Source of the DNA: Bacteroidia bacterium
GTDB lineage: Bacteria; Bacteroidota; Bacteroidia; J057
DNA: 64,000 nt
Reading direction: 5' to 3'
Assembly: GCA_022760475.1 (NCBI GenBank)
Contig: JALEFZ010000059.1
Span: forward strand, 185,694 to 249,693
Part shown: piece after piece, positions 26,425 to 34,661 of the stretch
Numbering within the stretch: position 1 is the stretch's first letter
Layout of the letters: the number at the start of each line of letters is the position of its first letter
The notes under the pieces: model-generated
Databases searched by the model: none
What the model was told of the DNA's origin: nothing
The model's input: only the letters and a program-made list of their open reading frames with translations
Made by a program: the position numbers and the translations under genes

Positions 26425-27900
26425 TTATTGGTACACTGGCAAGGCAAATGCGAAGCTGGTGTACTCCCCCACCTTGCTTTTGACCTTGATGATGGACTCG
26501 TGCATTTCAAGGATGTTTTTCACAATGGCAAGGCCCAATCCCGTCCCTTTACGTTCACCATAATGCTTTTCAGCCTTGTAATAACGATCAAATATCTTGG
26601 GTAGGTCTTCTTCAGGAATGCCTACCCCTGTATTTTTAACTGAGAGTTCCAATTTGGAATCTGCTTCACTAAGGTTCAGGATGATTTCACTATTTTCGGG
26701 ACTGTGCTTGATTGCATTCTCAATCAGGTTTTGGAGAACGCGCTCAATCATTTTTAGGTCTCCATTGACTCGAGCTTCTCTGGCCGATATTTGAGCAGTA
26801 ATGCTCAACTGTTTCTCCTCGGCCATCAAGCTATATTTGGCACTCACATCCTGAAGCAATTCGGCCAAAACGAATGGTTGCTTATTCAGCTCCACCTGCC
26901 TCGCTTCCAACTTGGAAAGTTCAAATAGGTCAGAAACCAACCTAGACAGGTGTTCACTGCTCTGCATGATTACCCCCAGGTACTTTTTCTCCTGCTCCAT
27001 CGACAGCTTTCCCTGCTTCATCATCAGGGTTTCCACATAGCCCGAGATCACAGCAAGGGGGGTACGAAGGTCATGAGATACATTTGCGATCAATTCCCTG
27101 CGAAGGGTATCCACCTGCTTCAAGTCTTCAATATTTTGAAGGATGGTATCCGCCATTTGATTAAAAGTGTAGGACAATTTCGCCAACTCACCTGTAGATG
27201 TAATGGGAATCCTTGCATGCAAATCTCCTTTTTCAAACTTTCGTACCGTATGGATGATCTTCCTGAGATTCCTGGTGAGCAGCCAGATGATGACCAGCCC
27301 CAATACAAAGGCTGCAGCCAGACTCAGGCCGAAAAACCTTGTTCCAAGACTTAGTAGATAACTGTTCCAGACTGTCTCAGAAATATTTTCGTACTGTTCA
27401 CTTGCCAAGACCATATAAACATATCCCAGATGTTGGCCATTTTCCTCCACTTTTGTAGCCGAAAAAACCGTACTCTTTTTGGGATTTCGAGGATCATCCC
27501 CCAGGATTAGTTCCTTTCCATTGCTTTCTAGAAAACGCTTGATGGGGCTGATGCTGACGTATTGCAGTTTGACCTTTTTCTCAAGTACCACAAAGGATAA
27601 GATTTTTCCATCTGGATCTAGTAAATAAACCTCGATGCTGGGATTTACAGCCATCATCGAGTGCATGATGGTTCCCAAACTTTCCTCATTGACCTTGCCA
27701 TTTACAAAGGGTTTCACCTCCACCAAAAGGTGATCGGCGACATCGGCATTTAGCCTTTGGGTGGTTTCGGCATAATAACGCTGAGCGGTAAATGCTGTGA
27801 TAAACACATAAACCAAACCAATAAGAAGGATCATTAGGAGAAAGACCCCTGAAATCCTCCAATAAAGATTGTTGCTTATTCGGTTTAAAAAGGTGAGCAT
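26425..27900 (-). CDS. Sensor histidine kinase (HAMP) of a two-component pair
   Basis: 491 aa. TM helices at about 15-38 (SGVFLLMILLIGLVYVFITA) and about 188-212 bracket a periplasmic sensor region of about 150 residues. HAMP follows (RNLRKIIHTVRKFEKGDLHA), then HisKA with the phospho-acceptor His in NVSHDLRTPLAVISGYVE, and a HATPase with NLIENAIKHSPENS, NTGVGI and GTGLGLAI. Start is 12 bp after the response regulator stop, so both are cotranscribed. The signal is unknown; architecture is that of envelope or phosphate-type sensors, which does not fix the function. Confidence 0.93.
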   Translation of the reverse strand: MLTFLNRISNNLYWRISGVFLLMILLIGLVYVFITAFTAQRYYAETTQRLNADVADHLLVEVKPFVNGKVNEESLGTIMHSMMAVNPSIEVYLLDPDGKILSFVVLEKKVKLQYVSISPIKRFLESNGKELILGDDPRNPKKSTVFSATKVEENGQHLGYVYMVLASEQYENISETVWNSYLLSLGTRFFGLSLAAAFVLGLVIIWLLTRNLRKIIHTVRKFEKGDLHARIPITSTGELAKLSYTFNQMADTILQNIEDLKQVDTLRRELIANVSHDLRTPLAVISGYVETLMMKQGKLSMEQEKKYLGVIMQSSEHLSRLVSDLFELSKLEARQVELNKQPFVLAELLQDVSAKYSLMAEEKQLSITAQISAREARVNGDLKMIERVLQNLIENAIKHSPENSEIILNLSEADSKLELSVKNTGVGIPEEDLPKIFDRYYKAEKHYGERKGTGLGLAIVKNILEMHESIIKVKSKVGEYTSFAFALPVYQ

Positions 27901-27912
27901 ATAAGATCTGGT

Positions 27913-28620
27913 TTATAATTCGTCATTAAATCTATAACCGACTCCCCAGGTAGTCAGGATATATTGTGGTTTGTCCAGTTGAGGTTCGATCTTTCCCCTA
28001 AGGCGGTTGACATGGGCATTTACGGTATGCTCATACCCAGAAAACTCATAGCCCCATACAAGGTTCAACAATTGCTCCCTGTTGTAGCTTCTCCCTGGAT
28101 TCGAGGCCAGCAATACCAATAGGTCAAATTCTTTTGGAGTCAGGTCTTTCCTTACTCCTTTCAGGCTGACTTTTCTTTTTTGTCGGTCTATGCTAAGGTC
28201 TCCAAACTCTAACAACTTAACTTCATCAGGGTTGGATTCCTTGCTCTCCTGGTTCATTTCCTGCCTCCTAAAAATCGCCTTTACCCTTGCTAGGAATTCT
28301 CTCACACTGAAGGGTTTGGTTAGGTAATCGTCAGCCCCATTTTCAAGCCCCTGAATCTTGTCCAACTCCTCAGATTTAGCTGTAAGCATCATGATGGGGG
28401 TATAATTTTCACTTTCCCTGATGCGACGACAGATTTCCATACCATCCATTCCCGGCAGCATGACATCTAAAATAATCAGGCTGTAGGAGTATCTTTGCGA
28501 TTTTTCAAGGCCTGTTTTGCCATCATAAGCTGTATCAACCTCACAATCCATATCTTCCAGGTGCAGAAACAACAAGTCTGCTATATTTCGATCGTCTTCA
28601 ACAATCAGGACTTTTTTCAT
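27913..28620 (-). CDS. OmpR/PhoB-family response regulator
   Basis: 235 aa. Receiver domain with the acidic pair EDD (8-10), the acceptor Asp in LIILDVMLPGMDG, Thr in MMLTAKS and Lys in YLTKPFSVREFLARV. A winged-helix DNA-binding domain follows (LTPKEFDLLVLLASNPGRSY, NREQLLNLVWGYEF, TVNAHVNRLRGKIE, then WGVGYRF). It is the first gene of the pair with the kinase at 26425. The gap to the divergent bestrophin gene (168 bp) may hold its binding sites; I saw no obvious direct repeats. Confidence 0.94.
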   Translation of the reverse strand: MKKVLIVEDDRNIADLLFLHLEDMDCEVDTAYDGKTGLEKSQRYSYSLIILDVMLPGMDGMEICRRIRESENYTPIMMLTAKSEELDKIQGLENGADDYLTKPFSVREFLARVKAIFRRQEMNQESKESNPDEVKLLEFGDLSIDRQKRKVSLKGVRKDLTPKEFDLLVLLASNPGRSYNREQLLNLVWGYEFSGYEHTVNAHVNRLRGKIEPQLDKPQYILTTWGVGYRFNDEL

Positions 28621-28788
28621 AGAAATTTGGCTTTACACGAAGCATACCTATAAAGTAACTTCATATAATACAAAGAAATAAAAGAGGTATCACAAATTTA
28701 TCACATGTGCGCGCAATCATCTGTCAGAAAAAAGGCGAATTGTTGATTTCCTTAAAGCATTGTAACTTCTGGAAAAATTAGCCTTTAC

Positions 28789-29826
28789 ATGTTCATCGTT
28801 AAGAATTTCAACTTCAGGAGGGTCTGGAGATTTTCTGGCAGGTACATCATTGGATTTACCCTTTATGCCACCCTGGTTACCCTGATTTACCATTATTCTC
28901 ACTCCAAATGGCTACAAATCCCCTGGCTACCGCTCTCTTTGATCGGTACTGCCGTTGCGTTTTATGTCGGTTTTAAAAACAACAGTTCTTATGGCAGGAT
29001 GTGGGAAGCCAGAAAGATATGGGGAGCAATCGTGAACAGCAGCCGTGCCTGGGGTATGTACGTAAAGAGTTTCATCAACAATAAGGATGCCCAAAACCCG
29101 GTTTCTGCTGAAAGCCTAAAGGAAATCAAAACACGTTTGATTCATCGCCACATTGCATGGCTCTATGCCCTGAGGAGCCAGCTGCTGGTCGTTACCCCAT
29201 GGGAACATGCCAGCCAAAGAGGAAACATCGGCATGAGTGCACAGGTTGCCCGAGAAAGGTTAGGCATTGGCATGATAGAAGACGGGGTAACCTCCTACGA
29301 AATGAAGCTCTACCTGCCCGAATCTGAACATGATGAGTTGATGGGCTATCGAAACACCGCGACCCAAATCATAGATAAGCAATCAGAAGATCTGGCCGAA
29401 CTCACAGAACAAGGACTGGTAGAAGACATACGACTTGTGGAACTCCAAAATATCCTTTATCACTTTTACGAGCATCAAGGTAAATGTGAACGCATCAAAA
29501 ATTTCCCCTTTCCAAGGCAGTATGGAAGCATGGGATTGATCTTCGTTGGGATATTCATTTTTCTGTTACCCTTTGGTATGGTGTCAGAATTCGCCAAACT
29601 GGGGGACTGGGGCGTATGGTTAGCCATCCCATTCACAGTACTGGTTTCCTGGGTTTATCTGGTCATGGAATTGGTAGGGGATTACTCTGAAAATCCATTT
29701 CAGGGCATGAGTAATGACATTCCCATGTTATCCCTTTGCCGAACGATCGAAATTGACCTCCTCGAAATGATCGGGAAGAAGGAACTTCCTCCCAAGATCG
29801 AATCAAAAGACGGTATCTTGATGTAA
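28789..29826 (+). CDS. Bestrophin-family ion channel
   Basis: 345 aa. It matches bacterial bestrophins (old UPF0187): helices at about 18-40 and 45-65, then AVAFYVGFKNNSSYGRMWEA and WGAIVNSSRAW; later helices at about 247-268 and 275-295 (YGSMGLIFVGIFIFLLPFGM and LAIPFTVLVSWVYLVMELVG), then DYSENPFQG with the acidic segment typical of the family. Bacterial homologues form pentameric channels for anions or cations; selectivity cannot be read here. It is divergent from the two-component pair, which might control it. Confidence 0.9.
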   Translation: MFIVKNFNFRRVWRFSGRYIIGFTLYATLVTLIYHYSHSKWLQIPWLPLSLIGTAVAFYVGFKNNSSYGRMWEARKIWGAIVNSSRAWGMYVKSFINNKDAQNPVSAESLKEIKTRLIHRHIAWLYALRSQLLVVTPWEHASQRGNIGMSAQVARERLGIGMIEDGVTSYEMKLYLPESEHDELMGYRNTATQIIDKQSEDLAELTEQGLVEDIRLVELQNILYHFYEHQGKCERIKNFPFPRQYGSMGLIFVGIFIFLLPFGMVSEFAKLGDWGVWLAIPFTVLVSWVYLVMELVGDYSENPFQGMSNDIPMLSLCRTIEIDLLEMIGKKELPPKIESKDGILM

Positions 29827-29920
29827 GTTGAGAAATCCATTGATTATAAGGGCCTTTTTGTAATTTGAATTACTCTTTGCAGAAAAGCCCTTCCTTATAT
29901 TTTCTCTGAAAATTTCTCTC

Positions 29921-30385
29921 TTAGGCAGATAGGAGCTTTTCCATCTCGGCATTTCCCTGGAAACGTGCATGATCCAATGGGGTATTACCTGCCTGATCAG
30001 CCATGCCCTTTTGGGCACCACGCTTGATCAACAGCTCAGCCATTTCCTTCTGGCCAAAGGTCGCTGCAAAGTGAAGTGCTGTTGCCCCTTGGAAGTTCTT
30101 TACATTGACCTCCGCCCCATGGTCAATCAACTTCTCTGCTATGCCAACAAAGCCTTTAAAAGTTACTCCCATCAGGGCAGTGTTGCCAGACTTATCCTGA
30201 CTGTTGATGTCTGCCCCCTTGCTAATCAGCGCATCTACAATTTCATCCTTACCAATATACGAAGCAAGGGTTAATGGCGAAAACCCTCTTGGGTCAGGCT
30301 GATTTACCAGTTCAGGCTGTCTGTCAAGGGCAGCTAAGATCCCGTTTAAATCAGATTTTTTTATTAAATCGTTTAGGTTGCTCAT
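29921..30385 (-). CDS. Ankyrin-repeat protein
   Basis: 154 aa, cytoplasmic. Four clear ankyrin units and a fifth partial one: RGFSPLTLASYIGKDEIVDA, SGNTALMGVTFKGFVGIAEK, QGATALHFAATFGQKEMAEL and AGNTPLDHARFQGNAEMEKL. It is divergent from an oxyR gene with a 195-bp gap. In several bacteria small ankyrin proteins work with catalases or are under OxyR control (AnkB with KatB in Pseudomonas; a Campylobacter protein with KatA), so a role in oxidative-stress defence, for instance in haem delivery, is plausible. No catalase gene is in the window. Confidence 0.85.
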   Translation of the reverse strand: MSNLNDLIKKSDLNGILAALDRQPELVNQPDPRGFSPLTLASYIGKDEIVDALISKGADINSQDKSGNTALMGVTFKGFVGIAEKLIDHGAEVNVKNFQGATALHFAATFGQKEMAELLIKRGAQKGMADQAGNTPLDHARFQGNAEMEKLLSA

Positions 30386-30517
30386 ACCTACAAATAAATA
30401 AATTTCCTCTCAGGAATTCCTTCTTTATTGAGGATAAAAGATCATTTAATCTTTATGAATGAACCCAAAAGTCATATAACTTTTATTTATTATTTTTATA
30501 AATTCATAATAAAAACC

Positions 30518-30536
30518 AATAGATTATTAAGCTATT
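30518..30536. promoter_or_regulatory. Candidate LysR-type operator dyad upstream of oxyR
   Basis: The sequence aatag-N9-ctatt is a 5-bp inverted repeat 45 bp upstream of the oxyR ATG, between the two divergent genes. It resembles the ATAG…CTAT half-sites of OxyR operators, but the spacer is 9 bp and not 7, so it may be chance in AT-rich DNA. Confidence 0.3.
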
Positions 30537-30580
30537 TGTACCAACCAGATTTTCATTTTTTCACATTTTTCTCGCGGATT

Positions 30581-31534
30581 ATGACCTTACAGCAACTTGA
30601 ATATGCCCTTGCCCTACAAAAATACGGCAGTTACAGTCGTACTGCGACAGCCATGGGGATAACCCAACCCGGTATAAGTTTGCAAATAAAAAGGTTAGAG
30701 GACTCTCTTGGGCTGGTACTATTTGACAGGACAACCCGAATGGTAAAGCCCACTGAGGCGGGGCAACTCTTTTTAGACAAAGCGCAGTTGTTGCTGGCCC
30801 AAGCCAGACAATTAAGAGAACTAGGCAAAGACCTGGGAGAAGAATACTCGGGCAAATTCAACATAGGTATCATCCCAACCCTTGCCCCCTACCTGCTACC
30901 CCTTTTCGTCCAACAATTGAACGAATCTTTTCCAAAACTTCACATCACGGTAAGAGAAGTCGTAACAGAAGAAATCATTGAGGGCATCAAAACCGGCGAA
31001 TTGGACTTTGGAATCATTTCCACCCCCATTGAATCCAAAATCAAGTTCCAGGTTCTCCCATTATTTTATGAAAAGTTTCTACTTTTTGTATCAAGCAAAC
31101 ATGAACTTTTCGAAACAGAAAGCATAGACATTGCGACTGTACCTCCAGGAGATATTTGGCTGCTAAAAGAAGGAAACTGTCTGCGAAATCAGGTCGATGA
31201 TATTTGCAACCTGAATACCAGAAAGCGCAGTCCCTCCACCCTTTTTTACTTTGAGAGCAACTCTATCGAATCCCTTTGCAGAATTGTAGAACACAAGGGA
31301 GGAGTTACCATTTTACCAGAACTTACAACCATTTCATTCGACTCAGAAAGGGAATCGATGATCAAAGAGTTGGAAGGGCCAGAAAGGGTAAGAGAGGTAA
31401 GCCTCATCCACCTGCCCAATCACCTCAGATCACCATTTATCGCGCAAATAGGAGAAGTAATAAAGGGTTCTGTCCCTCGGAAATTACTGGAAAAAGGCGA
31501 ACGTGATTTGGTACATACAAATGTTGTGGTCTGA
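30581..31534 (+). CDS. oxyR: OxyR-type LysR-family hydrogen peroxide sensor
   Basis: 317 aa from ATG 30581; the open frame extends upstream to a TTG, but that extension is Phe/Tyr-rich and non-homologous. N-terminal winged HTH: MTLQQLEYALALQKYGSYSR and TATAMGITQPGISLQIKRLE. A periplasmic-binding-like effector domain follows. Two cysteines, Cys200 (LKEGNCLRNQ) and Cys209 (VDDIC), keep the exact 9-residue spacing and almost the numbering of Cys199 and Cys208 of E. coli OxyR, which form the peroxide-induced disulfide. This strongly supports a true OxyR. Likely targets include the divergent ankyrin gene; others must lie elsewhere. Confidence 0.88.
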   Translation: MTLQQLEYALALQKYGSYSRTATAMGITQPGISLQIKRLEDSLGLVLFDRTTRMVKPTEAGQLFLDKAQLLLAQARQLRELGKDLGEEYSGKFNIGIIPTLAPYLLPLFVQQLNESFPKLHITVREVVTEEIIEGIKTGELDFGIISTPIESKIKFQVLPLFYEKFLLFVSSKHELFETESIDIATVPPGDIWLLKEGNCLRNQVDDICNLNTRKRSPSTLFYFESNSIESLCRIVEHKGGVTILPELTTISFDSERESMIKELEGPERVREVSLIHLPNHLRSPFIAQIGEVIKGSVPRKLLEKGERDLVHTNVVV

Positions 31535-31598
31535 AATTGAGACTAATCTCAACGCCAGGAGTTCTGCTTCGTAGATAAAACCAACAACACAGTATACC

Positions 31599-32300
31599 AT
31601 GAATCATATCTTAACTATCATGGGTCTGATCTGCATGATGCTTATGTGCGCATGTGTAAGGCCTAAATTCCGAAACGTCGAGTGTCAATCTGATTGTTTC
31701 ATCTTCGAAGGGGAGGTATATGACCCTAACAATGATGTCCCACTTGATGCCACAGTCGAGCTTCTTTATTCTTATGACAGAAAAGTTTGGGACGATCGAA
31801 CCCGCCTCCTAGCCACAACGGCTTCCTTAAGAGATGGAAGTTTTTCGTTAAGTGTCCCCTCAGATGATGATCTCTTCGATAGAGATGGTTATTTCATACT
31901 ATCCGCTGCTAGAGATGGTTTTTTGGAAATAGAATTTGAAGAAAAAGCACGTTTTGACCTGGATACCATCCCAGACCCAATCAATAACTCCATTTTTGGA
32001 AAGATCCCTCTTAGACCAAAGGCTTGGCTGAAGTTTGAATTTGATTCAGGAGCTCCAGGCAGGCTGCTTGCTTTAAATTACTCCTATCAGTATGCTCAAA
32101 AAGAAATTGGGCACTCAATTCCGGATAGTGTTTTGGAAGCTTATATTCCAAGTTCCAGAAGGCATTTGGTTGGAGGAGACCAATTTGTTAAAATATATTA
32201 CGATTATATAAAAAGGTGGAACAATGAACGCAAAAGGGGCATGGACTCTATCTATGTTCCTGCTGGTCAGACTACTATATATGAGGTTTATATTGATTAA
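31599..32300 (+). CDS. Hypothetical lipoprotein-like protein
   Basis: 233 aa. Hydrophobic N-terminus ending LMCAC, a weak lipobox with Cys19, so probably an envelope lipoprotein. Residues about 30-120 are beta-rich and look like a carboxypeptidase-regulatory/transthyretin-type domain: FEGEVYDPNNDVPLDATVEL, DGSFSLSVPSDDD, then DGYFILSAARDGFL. The second half has no recognised motif. It sits between oxyR and a strong convergent terminator; no function can be assigned. Confidence 0.65.
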   Translation: MNHILTIMGLICMMLMCACVRPKFRNVECQSDCFIFEGEVYDPNNDVPLDATVELLYSYDRKVWDDRTRLLATTASLRDGSFSLSVPSDDDLFDRDGYFILSAARDGFLEIEFEEKARFDLDTIPDPINNSIFGKIPLRPKAWLKFEFDSGAPGRLLALNYSYQYAQKEIGHSIPDSVLEAYIPSSRRHLVGGDQFVKIYYDYIKRWNNERKRGMDSIYVPAGQTTIYEVYID

Positions 32301-32328
32301 AGTATCAAGTATGCTTCAAGATAAAGAC

Positions 32329-32369
32329 AAAGCTGCCGACCTTATCAGATCGATAAAGTCGGCAGCTTT
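32329..32369. terminator. Bidirectional terminator
   Basis: A perfect 12-bp stem (aaagctgccgac at 32329-32340 with gtcggcagcttt at 32358-32369) can be extended inside by cttatc/gata-ag pairs. It ends the lipoprotein gene (plus) and the phosphofructokinase gene (minus, stop 32385). Confidence 0.85.
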
Positions 32370-32384
32370 TCGTTTCTATGGGAT

Positions 32385-33485
32385 TCAATCACCGAGACAC
32401 ATTCCCATGCCCCTGGCGGTTGTCAGCAAATATGAATTTGCGTCTACATGGTTATAAGAGGCTGTGGCTTCTGCCAGACTCACATCGATGATGGTATTGT
32501 TGCGGTAGGCTGCCATTCTTCCGAACTTACCTTCCAGTACCATTTCGAAGGCTTTTACTCCAAACTGAGTTGCCAAAACCCTGTCAAATGCAATTGGGAT
32601 TCCTCCTCGTTGGGTGTGGCCCAGAACAGTAACACGTGTAGCGACCTGACAACCGCAGGATTTCAGTTCTTCCTGCAAGGCGAAGCCTACGCCCCCCAGT
32701 CTTTTGTTGCGGTATCCTGCTTCATCACTTTCGTGAGAAACCACCGTTCCGTCTTTGGGCTTGGCACCTTCAGCGATGACGATGTTGCAGAATCCTCTTC
32801 CATCTATATATCGAGATTCGACTTTTTCCTTCACTACCTGGATATCGTATGGGATTTCGGGAATCAGACATATTTCTGCACCTCCTGCAATCGCAGTACT
32901 CAAGGCGATCCACCCTGCATCACGCCCCATCACCTCCATAATAAGTGTCCGGCTATGGCTAGCGGCAGTCGTTACCAACCTGTCCAAACTCTCCGTAGCA
33001 ATCTGTACAGCAGTCTGGTACCCAAACGTCATGTCCGTTGCACTAAGGTCATTGTCAATGGTCTTCGGTACCCCAATGATCTTGACTCCTTTTTCATGTA
33101 ATTTTCTTGAGATTTCCTGGGAACCATCTCCCCCAATACTGATCACAGCTTCAAAACCAAGTTCCGAAAGCCTTTCGATCAGTACATCGGACATATCAGT
33201 CAATTCTACGCTGCCATCTTCCTTGATTACCGGAAAATTGAACGGCCCACCTTTATTGGTTGTCCCCAAAATGGTACCACCTGTAACATGAATACCTGAG
33301 GTGCGGCCGTCAGACAAAGGCACAATGTTATAAGGTTTCCCTTTCAAAAGGCCATTGAATGCATCAATACATCCGTAAACTTCCCAATCATCAGCTTGAC
33401 GAGACCTTCTCTCTATGGCACGTATTACAGCATTCAATCCGGGGCAATCTCCCCCACCAGTTAAAACCAGGAGCTTCTTTTTCAT
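32385..33485 (-). CDS. pfkA: 6-phosphofructokinase (group III type, predicted ATP-dependent)
   Basis: 366 aa, cytoplasmic glycolytic enzyme phosphorylating fructose 6-phosphate. Motifs: GGGDCPGLNAVIR at 10-22, ISIGGDGSQE (115-124), PKTIDND (140-146) and MGRDAGWIAL (186-195). The two residues that tell phosphoryl donors apart are Gly121 (GGDG, as in ATP enzymes) and Lys141 (PKTIDND, as in pyrophosphate enzymes). A Gly/Lys pair is known from mixed-substrate group III enzymes that use ATP (Streptomyces-like), so ATP is predicted. Length fits that group better than the 320-aa E. coli type. Transcribed alone. Confidence 0.92.
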   Translation of the reverse strand: MKKKLLVLTGGGDCPGLNAVIRAIERRSRQADDWEVYGCIDAFNGLLKGKPYNIVPLSDGRTSGIHVTGGTILGTTNKGGPFNFPVIKEDGSVELTDMSDVLIERLSELGFEAVISIGGDGSQEISRKLHEKGVKIIGVPKTIDNDLSATDMTFGYQTAVQIATESLDRLVTTAASHSRTLIMEVMGRDAGWIALSTAIAGGAEICLIPEIPYDIQVVKEKVESRYIDGRGFCNIVIAEGAKPKDGTVVSHESDEAGYRNKRLGGVGFALQEELKSCGCQVATRVTVLGHTQRGGIPIAFDRVLATQFGVKAFEMVLEGKFGRMAAYRNNTIIDVSLAEATASYNHVDANSYLLTTARGMGMCLGD

Positions 33486-33602
33486 ATTTTTTTGTGCTTA
33501 ATGGGACGAATATGGAGAATTTATATTAAGGGAATAATAATTCCCGGATGCTTTTGGACAGCTTCCTCTTTAATCCATCCCATTTTTATTTTAATGTCTA
33601 AA

Positions 33603-34643
33603 TTAAGTAAGCAAAGCCTTGGCCAATTCCTCCACCCCTTCCTCTATTGGCAAGGCTACGGGCAGATGGAACTCTTGCTCATATTGTAACTTAAACTTCC
33701 TGGCATCCTCAGGCTTTAAGCCCCCGGTATTCAATGCCAAGCCTGCTACTGGCACATCAAATGCCTCTATCAACTGAATTTCTTTGCCCAGCTCAGGAAT
33801 TGGTTGCCAATTGTCCCAGCCTTGAAAGTGTTTTCTACCTGGGGGATATACCAGGATAACCTGGGTGGCCTTAGCTGATACCAGAAATTCTGCCCCACAT
33901 GGACCACTTGGATTGCGCATGGCGGCCTGACCTTCAATGAAGATGATATCCGGCTGTTCATTCCTCCAACAAGAGACAATCGCATGCTCTAACTCACCTC
34001 CTACAAAATCATTCAATGTAGAGTCCAAAATAAAACCGTATTTCCATCCTTGCATCCATCCGGTCTGCCCGGTGTAGATCATTTCTGCCTTTTTTCCCAT
34101 CTTTCGGCAAGCCTCCACCAACATTTTTGCTGTAGTTCTTTTTCCCACAGCACAATCCACTCCCATCACAGGTACGATGGGGCAGCTTACCTTAGCGATT
34201 TCTCCTGTCCAAAAATGAAGGGCTTCCCTTCGCTTGGGCAAGCGGATGTCAACCAATTCTACTTGATAATTTTTTGCCAATTCGGCCAGTTCGGGAACCT
34301 CTTGCATGGGTTCATGCATGCCACTCACAATCCCCATGCCTGCCGCCATAGCAGCCTTAATCTCTGGAAACCACTCCCTGTTGAGCACACCTCCGGCATT
34401 TGCAATTCCAAGAATAAAATACCCTGACTTAAGACCTGAGGCCTCCAAGGCAGATACATTCGGAAAAATAGGAATAGAACGATGCTTACCATCTAGAAGC
34501 TCGCCTGCATCCCTCCCGGCAAATACAGGGTCTACAAATGCCACAATATTATACCGCTCAGAACCTCGGATAAGCCCATGTGCAGTTTTAGCCTCATTGG
34601 CCTTAAAAGCACCATGGGTATAAACTACTGCATTTCCGTCCAT
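33603..34643 (-). CDS. DUF1611-family P-loop protein (DgcN-like)
   Basis: 346 aa. The N-terminal domain has a Rossmann-like start (NIVAFVDPVFAGRDAGELL and ILGIANAGG). The C-terminal domain has a P-loop-like GVDCAVGKRTTAKML, then YTGQTGWMQGWKYGFILDS, DIIFIEGQAAMRNPSG and ILVYPPGRKH. This is the DUF1611 family; one member, DgcN, is reported to act with DgcA in D-glutamate use by marine bacteria. The gene starts 18 bp after the M14 peptidase, so they form an operon. A peptide or amino-acid catabolic role is therefore reasonable, but no dgcA-like epimerase gene is present here. Confidence 0.8.
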   Translation of the reverse strand: MDGNAVVYTHGAFKANEAKTAHGLIRGSERYNIVAFVDPVFAGRDAGELLDGKHRSIPIFPNVSALEASGLKSGYFILGIANAGGVLNREWFPEIKAAMAAGMGIVSGMHEPMQEVPELAELAKNYQVELVDIRLPKRREALHFWTGEIAKVSCPIVPVMGVDCAVGKRTTAKMLVEACRKMGKKAEMIYTGQTGWMQGWKYGFILDSTLNDFVGGELEHAIVSCWRNEQPDIIFIEGQAAMRNPSGPCGAEFLVSAKATQVILVYPPGRKHFQGWDNWQPIPELGKEIQLIEAFDVPVAGLALNTGGLKPEDARKFKLQYEQEFHLPVALPIEEGVEELAKALLT

Positions 34644-34661
34644 GCTGAAAATCCTGTACGT

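Noticed and set aside
32448..33291. Two long plus-strand frames opposite the phosphofructokinase gene
   Set aside because: Both are antisense to a highly conserved enzyme and show no family features.
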